From: Acidiflorens sp963841945
Lineage (GTDB): Bacteria > Acidobacteriota > Terriglobia > Terriglobales > Acidobacteriaceae
Assembly: GCA_963841945.1 (NCBI GenBank)
Contig: CAWJFC010000006.1
Span: forward strand, 62,001 to 126,000
Direction of reading: 5' to 3'
DNA length: 64,000 nt
The notes below the pieces were generated by a model. The model searched no databases. It saw nothing but the letters and a program-made list of their open reading frames with translations, and had not been told where the DNA came from. Position 1 is the stretch's first letter; every line of letters starts with the position of its first letter. A program made the position numbers and the translations under genes. Positions 17,186 to 26,255 of this stretch are shown one piece after another.

Positions 17186-18625
17186 CTACGCTGGACGGTT
17201 ACGACCTGGTGCAACCCTTACCGTCTTTCTCTTCCAATACAGGTAGCCCGGAACCCCCAGCAGAATAATGCCAAGTCCGGCCAGCGATTGGATCGGCCGC
17301 GTGATGATCGTGTTCAACGTCCACGCCCCGCCTACCAGAACATAAATTGCCGGCAGCCACGGATATCCCGTGCATTTGTATCCGCGATGAACGTCGGGCC
17401 GGGTCCGGCGCAGAACAAAAAGGCCGACGACTGTCAGGGTGTAGGAAAGCACCATGCCGAAAATCGCGAAGGTGTAAAGATCGTCGTAATGGCCGCTCAG
17501 GGTGAGGATCGCACCCCAAATGCCTTGCCCGATCAGACTGAAGGCAGGAGTCCTCCACTTGGGATCAATAATGGCCATGCGGCGGAAGAAGACGCCGTCT
17601 TGCGCCATGGCGAGATACACGCGTGCGCCCGAGAGCGTGCAGGTTGCGGCTGCGCTGAAGCATGAAACCGCAATCATCGCCGAAAGCCAAAGGGCCGCGC
17701 GCGGCGAAAACAGCAGTGCGGCTGCGGCGTGAGCGATGGTCTCGTGTTTCGCCACTTCGCTGAGCGGCATGGCGTAGACGTACGTCATGTTCATCGCGAG
17801 ATAGATCACGCCCACCGCGAGGACGCCGAGAACCATGGCGCGGGGCACGTTTCGCCGTGGGTCCTTCACTTCGCCCGCCACCCACGTGATATAGACCCAT
17901 CCGTCGTAGGCCCAGAAGACGGCGATCAAACCCACGCCAAGCGCGGAAATCAACTGGCCGGGCGTCATGCCCATCGGGTGGCCGCCCGATGAGTGCGCCG
18001 TGAAGTTCGACCATTTCCCCTTGCCGATCGCGAATCCCAGGCCAACGAACAGGGCCATCGCCGCGAACTTCGTCCAGGTTGAGACATTCTGTAGAAGCGC
18101 GCCCCAGCGCAAGCCGACCACATTCACATACGTCAGGATGAAGATGAGAATCAGTCCGACGAGGTGAGCGCGCGTAAAAACGATGCCAATCGCGGAGAAC
18201 ATGACGCGATCCTGCGAAATGGCAGGGATGATATTGCCCATGTAAGCCGCTGAAGCCACCGAGAGCGCCGCAATCGTCCCGCCGTTGGAGACCGCAAAGA
18301 GCATCCAGCCATAAAGAAAAGCGATGAGATCGCCGTAGGCTTCGCGCAGATAAATGTATTGCCCGCCGGAGTCTGGAAACATCGAGCCAAGCTCGGCGAA
18401 AGCGACGCAGGCGCAGAGCGAGATGGCGCCCCCGAGAATCCAGACCAGAAAAAACAAGCTGGTGTTCGGCAGCGGGCCGGCGATGTCCTTCGCCGTCAGA
18501 AAAATGGAAGAGCCGACAATGCCGCTGACAAGCAGCAGCACCGAATCAAGCAGGCCGAGCCCGCGCACAAGGCTCGGTTGTTCACCGGACTTTTCTATTT
18601 CGGGTGACAGGGCTACGGGATCCAT
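17186..18625 (-). CDS. APC-superfamily amino acid permease
   Basis: 479 residues with about 12 hydrophobic segments, an inner-membrane transporter. The first helix carries the G-rich unwound motif VSGIVGSSIF that binds the amino acid carboxylate in this superfamily. GQYIYLREAYGD follows helix 2-3, and VLGVLAVGVIYLAMNMTYVYAMP is a later segment. The pattern is nearest to the LAT/y+LAT-like bacterial branch (FLVWILGGAISLCACVAFAELGSMFP). The substrate cannot be set from sequence. The small zinc-ribbon gene ends 23 nt upstream of its start, so they may be cotranscribed. Confidence 0.92.
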   Translation of the reverse strand: MDPVALSPEIEKSGEQPSLVRGLGLLDSVLLLVSGIVGSSIFLTAKDIAGPLPNTSLFFLVWILGGAISLCACVAFAELGSMFPDSGGQYIYLREAYGDLIAFLYGWMLFAVSNGGTIAALSVASAAYMGNIIPAISQDRVMFSAIGIVFTRAHLVGLILIFILTYVNVVGLRWGALLQNVSTWTKFAAMALFVGLGFAIGKGKWSNFTAHSSGGHPMGMTPGQLISALGVGLIAVFWAYDGWVYITWVAGEVKDPRRNVPRAMVLGVLAVGVIYLAMNMTYVYAMPLSEVAKHETIAHAAAALLFSPRAALWLSAMIAVSCFSAAATCTLSGARVYLAMAQDGVFFRRMAIIDPKWRTPAFSLIGQGIWGAILTLSGHYDDLYTFAIFGMVLSYTLTVVGLFVLRRTRPDVHRGYKCTGYPWLPAIYVLVGGAWTLNTIITRPIQSLAGLGIILLGVPGYLYWKRKTVRVAPGRNRPA

Positions 18626-18648
18626 GAGGTCATCTCGGCCGGCTCATG

Positions 18649-18819
18649 CTAGCCCATCGCCAGTTCATCGGAAGATTCGAGCGGCGTTCCGCAGCGGCGG
18701 CAGATCACAGCCGAGCAGTCGCCGCAGGTAAGCGGGTCTTTAACCTCGATCGCGCACACCGCGCAGTACAGCACCACACTATTTTTCCCGGGGGACGCCG
18801 GTTTCGGAGCGGGCTCCAT
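18649..18819 (-). CDS. small zinc-ribbon protein
   Basis: 56 residues from ATG 18819; a GTG at 18837 would add six. It holds four Cys pairs or near pairs: CAVC, CGDC and CRRCG, spaced like a rubredoxin-type zinc ribbon. Function unknown; such mini-proteins often bind nucleic acid or partner proteins. It lies immediately upstream of the permease on the same strand. The Cys pattern argues that this is a real gene and not chance. Confidence 0.6.
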   Translation of the reverse strand: MEPAPKPASPGKNSVVLYCAVCAIEVKDPLTCGDCSAVICRRCGTPLESSDELAMG

Positions 18820-18883
18820 GAGCACGGAATGTAACACACTCGCGGCAGGGAATCGAAACGCTTCACAGCGCGCTCAGCGACGT

Positions 18884-19618
18884 CTATTCCTCGGGCTTCT
18901 TGAGGATCAACTCGCCCGGTGGCGGCGGAAGGGAAAACGGAAACTGCCAGATCTTATTCTTCGAGTACACGGAGAGAATGAAATCTTCGTGATCTTTCCA
19001 CGGCCCGATGAATTTGTTGCGCGTGGGAAACAAGACCCAGCCGTGCGCTTCCGGATTGCCCGCGTTAAGAACCGTGGAAGTAAGGTATTGCGTCGTGAGA
19101 AACTCGATGAACTCAGCGCCTTCTTTCTCGTCGATGCGCAGCCGCGCAACCTTCTCGTCTTTCAGTTCGGGATGCTTCTTGATCTGCCGCTCGGTTTCAT
19201 AGACCTTGCTGTCCAGATCGTTCTGCAATTTGTTCTGGAGCTGTAGAGGGTCCATAGTCGATTCGACGACATCATGGTGGCGGGCATAGTCGAGGCGCAG
19301 GTCGGCAGGGAAGTCAAAATTGCCTTCGCCCTTATAGTTCACGGCCAGGTACGCAGCAAACACGCGATAGAAGCCGTGATGGAGGCTCTTGGCAAGCTCC
19401 TGCGAGTCGACGAGCAAGGTCAAATCCATGTCCTTGTCGTTCAGCGTCCAGCGCTCGCGGCCATCAGTCCCGCGCTCAAACGTGCAGCCGGGTGCGCCCG
19501 CCATCCAGCGCACAGCGGGGATAGTCGGCTTTTTCTTAGCCTGGGCAATCGATGCGGTCAAAGTCAGCGCGCACAACCCAGCCAGACCGATTGCCAATCG
19601 CAGCCGGTAAGTCTTCAT
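18884..19618 (-). CDS. exported hypothetical protein
   Basis: 244 residues from ATG 19618, which begins a classical signal peptide (LRLAIGLAGLCALTLTASIAQA). The mature protein is charged and soluble and ends in a Pro-rich tail (SLPPPPGELILKKPEE). No catalytic motif or known domain was recognised. KKHPELKDEKVARLRIDEKEGAEFIEFL looks helical. An in-frame ATG at 19636 is an alternative start. It stands alone, followed on the other strand by the tRNA. Confidence 0.72.
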   Translation of the reverse strand: MKTYRLRLAIGLAGLCALTLTASIAQAKKKPTIPAVRWMAGAPGCTFERGTDGRERWTLNDKDMDLTLLVDSQELAKSLHHGFYRVFAAYLAVNYKGEGNFDFPADLRLDYARHHDVVESTMDPLQLQNKLQNDLDSKVYETERQIKKHPELKDEKVARLRIDEKEGAEFIEFLTTQYLTSTVLNAGNPEAHGWVLFPTRNKFIGPWKDHEDFILSVYSKNKIWQFPFSLPPPPGELILKKPEE

Positions 19619-19755
19619 TGCCGGTGAACCCTTCATGCCGGTAAGCCCTTCATGGAAGCCGAGTTTACCAGCCTTGCGCTTGCAATTCACCCGCTGTCCG
19701 CTAGGGGCGCACCGCCGGGCTTCCCTCGCAAAATGTGTTAGATTGGAAAACGGTG

Positions 19756-19831
19756 GGGCGCGTAGCTCAGTTGGTAGAGCAACGCCCTTTTAAGGCGTGG
19801 GTCGCAGGTTCGATTCCTGCCGCGCTCACCA
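19756..19831 (+). tRNA. tRNA-Lys(UUU)
   Basis: 76 nt with a full cloverleaf: acceptor GGGCGCG / CGCGCTC (one G-T pair), D arm GCTC...GAGC, anticodon stem ACGCC / GGCGT with loop CTTTTAA (anticodon TTT at 19789-19791), T arm with GGTTCGATTCC, discriminator A and an encoded CCA end. Confidence 0.97.
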
Positions 19832-19922
19832 AATAGTATTAGTTCAGTGGCCCTCCCTGCGAGGGCCTGACATTTTTACAGGCAATCGTATTCGGAAAAC
19901 TCCCAATAATCTCAAAAAACGA

Positions 19923-20597
19923 ATGACCGAAATTCGTTGCGCGGCCGTACTTTTTGATCTGGATGGCGTGCTGATCGACTCGACCCCGGCAGTCGCTCGC
20001 GTCTGGCATCGTTGGGCGATTGAGCATGGATTCGATCCGGAAAAGGTCGTCAAGATGGCGCACGGGCGTCCGAGTCGAACCACGATTCACGATCTACTGC
20101 CGAATGCCGACATAGAAGTTGAAGACCGCGAACTGGAGCGCCGCGAGATCGAGGACCTGGGCGGCGTTGTGCCATTGCCGGGTGCGCGGGAATTGCTGGA
20201 GCGCCTGCCGCCCGATCGCTGGACAATTGCCACCTCGGGCACGCGCCCGCTCGCCGAGGTTCGCCTGCGCGCCGCCGGTTTACCGGTACCAGCCTCCATG
20301 GTCACCGCCAGCGAGGTGAAGATTGGGAAGCCCGACCCTGAGCCTTATTTGAAAGCGGCGGCGGTGCTTGGTTACGAGCCCGCGGATTGCATCGTGATCG
20401 AAGACGCGGCGGCCGGCGTGCGCTCGGGAAGGGCTGCCGGTGCGCGCGTGATTGCATTTCCTACAACCATGCCGGTCGACGAACTCAAAGCAGCCGGGGC
20501 GAACTGGATTGCGCGCAATTGCGCCCAGATCGACGCACAATACCTGGACGGTCAGTTGATTCTCCACCTCACTCACTCCGGGGCCAACGGGTGGTGA
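19923..20597 (+). CDS. HAD-family phosphatase (phosphoglycolate / sugar-phosphate type)
   Basis: 224 residues from ATG 19923; the longer frame would start inside the tRNA. The four HAD motifs are present: I, FDLDGVLIDS (nucleophile D and acid/base D); II, ATSGT; III, the Lys in KIGKPDPEPY; IV, VIEDAAAGV. The cap is a helical C1 cap, as in the GS1-like/phosphoglycolate phosphatase group (yeast Gpp/Dog-like proteins are similar). A low-molecular-weight sugar phosphate is the likely substrate. It lies 92 nt after the tRNA on the same strand and 107 nt before the pnt operon. Confidence 0.92.
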   Translation: MTEIRCAAVLFDLDGVLIDSTPAVARVWHRWAIEHGFDPEKVVKMAHGRPSRTTIHDLLPNADIEVEDRELERREIEDLGGVVPLPGARELLERLPPDRWTIATSGTRPLAEVRLRAAGLPVPASMVTASEVKIGKPDPEPYLKAAAVLGYEPADCIVIEDAAAGVRSGRAAGARVIAFPTTMPVDELKAAGANWIARNCAQIDAQYLDGQLILHLTHSGANGW

Positions 20598-20704
20598 AAG
20601 CTAAATTTGCGCGCCTGCATTCGCTCAACTAGAATCGTCCGTCACCCTGTAGCGTTGTATAACGATAGCGACAACCGAAAAATCGTCCTATAGGCAGGAA
20701 TCTC

Positions 20705-21877
20705 GTGATCATTGGCGTTCCGAAAGAGATTTATCCCGGAGAGCGGCGGGTGGCGCTCGTGCCGGCGGTTCTCCCCACACTCACCAAAGCCGGTTTCGAG
20801 GTTCAGATCGAAGCGGGCGCGGGTCTCAGCGCCGGCTACATCGATGCGCTCTATGCCGAAAAGGGCGCCAAGATAGTTGCCGATCGCGCGGCGATTTTTG
20901 GCGCGGCTGACGTAATCGTTCAGGTTCTCGGCTACGGCGCCAACGACATCAACGGCCAGCAGGATGTGCCTCTTTACCGGCGCGGCCAGATTTTGGCGAG
21001 TTTTCTGCGGCCTTTTGGCTCGATCGAGGTTCTCGAACAAATTGCGCATGCCGGTGTGACCGCATTTTCAGTTGAACTGATGCCGCGAACTACGCGCGCG
21101 CAAAGCATGGATGCGCTTTCTTCGATGGCCACCGTGGCCGGTTACAAGGCTGTGCTGCTGTGCGCCGACACTCATCCGCGCATTTTCCCCATGCTCACCA
21201 CCGCAGCCGGAACCGTAACGCCGGCCCGGGTATTCGTGATCGGATGCGGCGTGGCTGGGTTGCAGGCAATCGCTACGTCAAGGCGCCTGGGTGCCGTGAC
21301 CTCCGCGTATGACCTCCGTCCTGCGGTGAAGGAGCAGGTGCAGAGCCTGGGCGGCCGGTTTGTGGAACTGCCGATTGAGGCCAAGGACGCGCAGGATGCG
21401 CGCGGTTACGCCCAGGCGCAAGACGAAGACTTCTATCGCAAGCAGCGCGAGCTGCTGGGAAAAGTTGTGCAGGAAAGCGATGTCGTGATCACCACGGCGG
21501 TGATTCCCGGAAAGAAAGCGCCGATCCTCGTCACCGAAGACATGGTGAAGGGCATGGCGCTTGGCTCAGTGCTGCTTGATCTGGCCGGAGAGCGCGGCGG
21601 CAACTGCGAGATTACCGAACCCGGCAAAACCGTGGTCAAACACGGGGTCACGATCATCGGAGACATTAACCTTGCCTCGCAGGTGCCGTACCACGCCAGC
21701 ATGATGTATTCGCGCAACGTCACTTCTTTCCTGATGCACCTGATCAAGGATCAGAAACTGAATCTGAATCTCGAGGACGACATTGTGCGCGAGACTCTGC
21801 TGACCAACGGCGGCGAGATCGTACAGGCGCGGGTCCGGGAGTATCTAAAGCTGCCCGCGCTTGCCAAACAGGCATGA
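20705..21877 (+). CDS. pntAA: NAD(P) transhydrogenase, alpha subunit part 1
   Basis: Soluble NAD(H)-binding domain I of the proton-pumping transhydrogenase, which reduces NADP+ with NADH using the proton gradient. 390 residues from GTG 20705 (AGGA upstream). It starts MIIGVPKEIYPGERRVALVP, as in the AlaDH/PNT N-terminal fold; the Rossmann segment VFVIGCGVAGLQAIATSRRLGA with D in SAYDLRP binds NAD. It is split from its membrane part, as in Rhodospirillum and many Acidobacteriota, and is followed at 53 nt by that part. Confidence 0.95.
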   Translation: MIIGVPKEIYPGERRVALVPAVLPTLTKAGFEVQIEAGAGLSAGYIDALYAEKGAKIVADRAAIFGAADVIVQVLGYGANDINGQQDVPLYRRGQILASFLRPFGSIEVLEQIAHAGVTAFSVELMPRTTRAQSMDALSSMATVAGYKAVLLCADTHPRIFPMLTTAAGTVTPARVFVIGCGVAGLQAIATSRRLGAVTSAYDLRPAVKEQVQSLGGRFVELPIEAKDAQDARGYAQAQDEDFYRKQRELLGKVVQESDVVITTAVIPGKKAPILVTEDMVKGMALGSVLLDLAGERGGNCEITEPGKTVVKHGVTIIGDINLASQVPYHASMMYSRNVTSFLMHLIKDQKLNLNLEDDIVRETLLTNGGEIVQARVREYLKLPALAKQA

Positions 21878-21929
21878 CACGAGAGTCCAGCGATTCCGAA
21901 CCGAGGAATCGAACGGAGGAACAAGAACA

Positions 21930-22235
21930 ATGAACAGTAGTTCAACCCTGATCAACGCGCTCTTCATTTTTGTGTTGGCCGGGTTCATCGGCTTCGAAGT
22001 GATCCGGCGTGTTTCGCCGCTCCTGCACACTCCCCTGATGTCGCTGACCAACGCTCTCGACGCGATTGCGGTGGTCGGCGCCATTGTGCTGGTGGGCGAG
22101 CATAAGAGCACGCTCTCGTTCGTCTTCGGATTTATCGCGGTCGTCGCCGCCACCAGCAATATCGTCGGCGGCTTCTTCATCACTGACCGCATGTTGAAGA
22201 TGTTCAAATCCAGCCGTCCCGCGGCCAAACCATGA
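21930..22235 (+). CDS. pntAB: NAD(P) transhydrogenase, alpha subunit part 2 (membrane)
   Basis: 101 residues with about three hydrophobic segments (LINALFIFVLAGFIGFEVI, ALDAIAVVGAIVLVGE, FVFGFIAVVAATSNIVGGFF). It is the small membrane domain II part of the transhydrogenase. ATG 21930 is preceded by CGGAGGA about 9 nt away; the longer frame lacks a binding site. Its stop overlaps the PntB start (ATGA), so expression is coupled, giving equal subunit amounts. Confidence 0.93.
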   Translation: MNSSSTLINALFIFVLAGFIGFEVIRRVSPLLHTPLMSLTNALDAIAVVGAIVLVGEHKSTLSFVFGFIAVVAATSNIVGGFFITDRMLKMFKSSRPAAKP

Positions 22236-23623
22236 ACCCGGAATTCGCAGGCAGTCAGGTTGTTATCGAGGTTCTGTACCTCATCGCCAGCGTGCTCTTC
22301 ATCCTCTCGCTGAAGTGGATGAGTTCACCGACATCCGCACGCCACGGCATTTGGGCGGGCGAGGCTGGCATGCTGCTCGCCATCATCGGCACGCTCATGC
22401 GCCACGGCCTCCACGACTATCACATGATCGCCATTGCGCTCGTGCTGGGTGCGATCATCGGTGTTCCGCTCGGCAATGTGGCGATGACGGCGGTTCCGCA
22501 GCGAACCGCGCTCAGCCACGCCTTCGGGGCTCTCTGCGTCACCCTGGTCGGTTCGTCGGAGTTTTATTTGCGGACTCCGGACATCTCGCGCTTCATGATG
22601 TCGGTGCTTTCGATCGAGGTGATCCTCGGCGGGCTGACCGTTACCGGAAGCCTCATGGCCGCGGGCAAATTGCAGGAGGTTTTGCCGCAGCGTCCCCTCA
22701 CTTACAAAGGCCAGAACCTCGTCAACTTTCTGCTTCTCACCGTTGCTGTTGCCATCGCCGTCACGCTGGTGCTTCATCCGGGGCAGAAGGCGCTGTTTCC
22801 ATTCATGATTCTGCTCGCCCTGACCTTCGGCGTGCTGCTGATCATTCCGATCGGCGGCGCGGATATGCCGACGGTGATTTCGCTTTTGAATGCTTACGCC
22901 GGGCTGTCAGCCGCGGCCATGGGCTTTGTACTCGACAGCAAGCTGCTGATCATTGCCGGCGCGCTTGATGGCTCCTCCGGTCTCATCCTCTCCATCATCA
23001 TGTCGAAGGCCATGAACCGGTCATTTACGAATGTGCTCTTCGGCGCATTCGGGCAAGTGCAGGCAGCCTCTGCGGCGGCCGAAGCAAAGCCGGTGCGGAG
23101 TGCGACCCCCGAGGAAGCGGCGGCCATTCTGTCCGCTGCGAATCGCGTGATCGTCGTGCCCGGTTATGGCATGGCAGTGGCGCAGGCGCAGCACAAAGTT
23201 CGCGAGCTTTACGACGCGCTCACTAAGCGCGGTGTCGATGTTCGCTTCGCCATTCATCCGGTTGCCGGACGCATGCCCGGCCACATGAACGTGCTACTGG
23301 CGGAAGCCGACATCCCCTATGACCGCCTGGTAGAAATGGATGAGATCAACGGCGATTTTCCGCAGACCGACGTTGCCCTTGTCATCGGCGCCAATGACGT
23401 TACCAATCCCGCGGCGCGCTCCGACAAAACGAGCCCGATCTACGGCATGCCCATTCTTGACGTCGACAAAGCACATACCGTCATGGTCATCAAACGCAGC
23501 ATGAATCCGGGCTTCGCCGGCATTGATAATCCGCTTTACTATCTGGATAACACTTTGATGTTGTTCGGCGATGCGAAAGCGTTTGTCGGTCACATCGTTC
23601 GCGAGCTGGGCGGTGGGCACTAA
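22232..23623 (+). CDS. pntB: NAD(P) transhydrogenase, beta subunit
   Basis: 463 residues: about eight or nine transmembrane segments, then the soluble NADP(H)-binding domain III at about residue 290-463. Domain III motifs are VIVVPGYGMAVAQAQ, FAIHPVAGRMPGHMNVLLAEA, VALVIGANDVTNPAA and VIKRSMNPGFAGIDNPL. All are conserved, so the enzyme should be functional. ATG 22232 overlaps the PntAB stop. It is the last gene of the three-gene operon. Confidence 0.96.
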   Translation: MNPEFAGSQVVIEVLYLIASVLFILSLKWMSSPTSARHGIWAGEAGMLLAIIGTLMRHGLHDYHMIAIALVLGAIIGVPLGNVAMTAVPQRTALSHAFGALCVTLVGSSEFYLRTPDISRFMMSVLSIEVILGGLTVTGSLMAAGKLQEVLPQRPLTYKGQNLVNFLLLTVAVAIAVTLVLHPGQKALFPFMILLALTFGVLLIIPIGGADMPTVISLLNAYAGLSAAAMGFVLDSKLLIIAGALDGSSGLILSIIMSKAMNRSFTNVLFGAFGQVQAASAAAEAKPVRSATPEEAAAILSAANRVIVVPGYGMAVAQAQHKVRELYDALTKRGVDVRFAIHPVAGRMPGHMNVLLAEADIPYDRLVEMDEINGDFPQTDVALVIGANDVTNPAARSDKTSPIYGMPILDVDKAHTVMVIKRSMNPGFAGIDNPLYYLDNTLMLFGDAKAFVGHIVRELGGGH

Positions 23624-23802
23624 TTGGAATAAGGGCTCTTCTGGACTGCGAAACTGAAGGCAGATCGCTGAAAGACGATAGTTGCAGGAAGATAGTTGCA
23701 GGAAGATTGCCGAGGAAGACGGTCGCAGCAAAAGACCGCAGATGATCTTTGGCGCGCGGCGAGTTACCCCGAAATACCCGCGCACCTGAAGACCCGGACG
23801 TC

Positions 23803-23831
23803 AGTCTCGCGAGAGAAGACTTCGCGAGACT
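23803..23831. terminator. hairpin between pntB and the small coiled-coil gene
   Basis: Perfect 10-bp stem AGTCTCGCGA / TCGCGAGACT with a 9-nt loop, placed between two convergent genes. Only a short TTT follows on the plus strand, so termination efficiency is uncertain. Confidence 0.55.
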
Positions 23832-23849
23832 TTGGCCCGAATAACAGTG

Positions 23850-24092
23850 TCAGGCAGCCTTCTTACTCTGCCTGAGTTTTGCCCAGCGCGCCTTTTGAGC
23901 GAGAGAAATCCTCCGGCGGCCGGCCGCCGAAAGTACGCGCTTGCTACGCATTGCGCCGCCGGTTGCCGCCGCGCCCGAACCTCGGGTTAGCTTTTCCAGC
24001 GCCGCAATCGCTTCGCCAAGTTTGTCAACCTGGTTTTGAGCATCCCGGCGTTCCTCGCGGAGCCGGGCTAGTGCCTTTGCTATATTCGTCAT
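23850..24092 (-). CDS. small coiled-coil and basic-motif protein
   Basis: 80 residues. Residues 1-35 form an amphipathic coiled coil (ALARLREERRDAQNQVDKLG). The C-terminal 30 are basic with RRRISLAQKARWAKLR. This motif, close to S-x-x-x-R-R-x-I-x-x-A-Q-x-x-R-W-A-K, recurs at the ends of many small acidobacterial proteins and looks like a nucleic-acid-binding peptide; that assignment is inference. The upstream 395 nt has no gene, so it is expressed alone. Confidence 0.75.
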   Translation of the reverse strand: MTNIAKALARLREERRDAQNQVDKLGEAIAALEKLTRGSGAAATGGAMRSKRVLSAAGRRRISLAQKARWAKLRQSKKAA

Positions 24093-24487
24093 TCAGTAGT
24101 ACCCCCTCAGGTAACTATCGTCGGCCATTGTATTACCGGTTCTCTTATCTTGCACAGATTTATTGCTCTTAAAGAAGGATTACTTGAAGAACGTCCCAGA
24201 ATGGTGACTACTGGATAACCGTTCTCTCTTTGGGAAAGGCCTCTTCGGGCTCACGACTGCCCATTCTATCGTTGGTAGGAGCTCCGAAGATCCAGACAGC
24301 GATTCTCATGTTTAATGAGAAGTGCATTAGGAAGACACCACTACTCATCCGCGCCAGAAATCCGAAACAGCCCCAGAAACCCTACCCCGGCGCATGCACC
24401 GAAGTTTGCCACGTCTAATCTCAGTTAACCCTGCGGCCGGCGAAGAGCGGCTAGAATGACCACATCCATCCGCTATGGGAGGTCGTC
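24093..24487. other. intergenic region, divergent promoters
   Basis: No gene, tRNA or strong repeat is visible between the divergent small coiled-coil gene and the secreted gene at 24488. The half next to the coiled-coil gene is more AT-rich than the average of the window, which fits a promoter zone. GGGAGG just before 24488 is the ribosome binding site of the next gene. Confidence 0.5.
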
Positions 24488-26110
24488 GTGAAGGTGAAAC
24501 ATCCTTACGGAGCGCTGGTATCTTCGTGCATGGGCCTGTTGTTTCTTGCCGGCAGTCTCTGGTCCCAAAATACCGCTGCGCCCAAACACATTGGAGCTCC
24601 GCAGGACTGGTCCGAGCGCAGCCTCGTCTTCAGCCTCGACGGTTTGGCCAGGTATCCCAATCTGATCGACCAGGAGCCCCGCATCCGTCAGCAGGTTATG
24701 AAGCGTTTTCAGGCGCTGGATCCGGAGTTCTTCCGCAGCGCGGATGGCTTGGGCACGTCGAACGATCCGCGGCAGCATCGCGACTGGAATGTTAGTTTTG
24801 TCAGGGGCCGGGTTTCGGCGAACATGTATCCCGCCAAGTACTCCTTTGATCCCGGCGCGCCTCCTGATTGCACCAACGACTATGTGGTTTTTGGCCTGAA
24901 CGTCGCGGGAACTACCGGCAAACAGGCGAACCTGATCGCGTTCAACAATCTTTATTCCGGTACAGGCGGCCTCTGTGGCGCTGCGCCGACTGTCCTGTTC
25001 GCCTACAACGTGACCACCGCCAAGGGCGGCACCGTCAATCTCTCTCCGGTCATTTCGCTCGACGGAACCAAAATCGCCTTCGTTGAATCGGCGACCGGCC
25101 AGGCCATTTTTCACGTCCTGACCTGGACTGCCGGTCAGGGCACGATCTCGGACGCGGCGGCTCCGACCATGACCTCCCTCACCTATTCACCCACTGAGAC
25201 CAGCACGACTTCCGCGCCCTGGGTGGACTACACGGCAGACGTCGCCTATGTGGGCGCCGATGCTGGCCTCATGTACAAGATCAACGGTGTCTTTAATTCA
25301 ACCCCAACGCTGGCCGGAGGGAATTGGCCTGTTACGGTCAGCCAAGGCCACAAACTTACCCCTCCCGTCCTCGATAGCATCCGCCAACTGCTCATAGTAG
25401 GCAGTGCGAACGGAAACCTCTACCAGGTAAATGCCAACAGTGGGGCGCTTACGGTCGCAGTGGTGGGCGCAACTGGAAAGACGAGCCCGGCGATCGTGCC
25501 GCCGGCCGTTGTGGACATCACCAACGGCACGACCTTCGTGGTCGATGCCAATGATGGCACGTCGGCTGTCCTTGTCGAATTCAACACAGCGACTCTTACT
25601 CAGATTGCCAAGGCGCGTATCGGCCTCGGCTCTTCCGGTAAAACCGCGCTGACGCTGGGCCAGCCCGCCTTCGACAACAATTACTACAACAATCCTTCGA
25701 CTGGACAGATTCGCCTCTGCGGAACAGGCGCCGCTGATACCACGCCCTGGCAATACGGTTTCGGATTTACCGGCCCAACCATGAACACCACACCGGTGTT
25801 CTCACAACAGCTTTTGACCTCGACGGCGGCCGTTTGCACCAATTGGACCGAGTTCTATAACCCGAATATCGGTGGCGGCACCGACTTCTTCTTCTTTGGA
25901 TTGACTGAGGATTGTTTCGGAACCGGCACCGACGGCTGCGTCGTGGCCGCGACCACCGAAGGTTCGCCCGTGACTACGGCTGACGTGCCCGGCGGACCGA
26001 GCGGAATCATCATCGACAACTACAGCACTGCCCCGCAAGCCTCCAGCATCTACCTCTCCTCGGAGACCGGCAGTACTGGCTATAAGTTCACGCAAAACGG
26101 ATTGCAATAG
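24488..26110 (+). CDS. exported hypothetical protein, propeller-like
   Basis: 540 residues from GTG 24488 (GGGAGG a few nt upstream). A signal peptide is present (ALVSSCMGLLFLAGSLWSQ). Residues 80-540 hold repeated short strands with Asn/Gly turns, such as VLFAYNVTTAKGGTVNLSPVIS and LLIVGSANGNLYQVNANSGAL, resembling PQQ/WD-type propeller blades. Several Cys (DCTNDY, GGLCG, DCFGTGTDGC) could form disulphides after export. No enzyme motif is visible. A bidirectional terminator follows the stop. Confidence 0.78.
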   Translation: MKVKHPYGALVSSCMGLLFLAGSLWSQNTAAPKHIGAPQDWSERSLVFSLDGLARYPNLIDQEPRIRQQVMKRFQALDPEFFRSADGLGTSNDPRQHRDWNVSFVRGRVSANMYPAKYSFDPGAPPDCTNDYVVFGLNVAGTTGKQANLIAFNNLYSGTGGLCGAAPTVLFAYNVTTAKGGTVNLSPVISLDGTKIAFVESATGQAIFHVLTWTAGQGTISDAAAPTMTSLTYSPTETSTTSAPWVDYTADVAYVGADAGLMYKINGVFNSTPTLAGGNWPVTVSQGHKLTPPVLDSIRQLLIVGSANGNLYQVNANSGALTVAVVGATGKTSPAIVPPAVVDITNGTTFVVDANDGTSAVLVEFNTATLTQIAKARIGLGSSGKTALTLGQPAFDNNYYNNPSTGQIRLCGTGAADTTPWQYGFGFTGPTMNTTPVFSQQLLTSTAAVCTNWTEFYNPNIGGGTDFFFFGLTEDCFGTGTDGCVVAATTEGSPVTTADVPGGPSGIIIDNYSTAPQASSIYLSSETGSTGYKFTQNGLQ

Positions 26111-26150
26111 CGCAACACGAAGAAGGGAATTGGAAGAAGTGAAGCTTAAA

Positions 26151-26189
26151 AAGCCCTGCCCGAGCGAATTCTAAGCTCGAGCAGGGCTT
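26151..26189. terminator. bidirectional intrinsic terminator
   Basis: Long stem AAGCCCTGCCCGAGC paired with GCTCGAGCAGGGCTT (one mismatch in 15) around a 9-nt loop. TTTTT follows on the minus strand and a weaker T-run (GATGTTTT) on the plus strand. It separates two convergent genes. Confidence 0.88.
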
Positions 26190-26255
26190 GATGTTTTGCC
26201 CTGGTTCATGCCTGCGTGGCAGCGCCCTGTTCCCCTTGTCGGAGTCAGCGCGGAT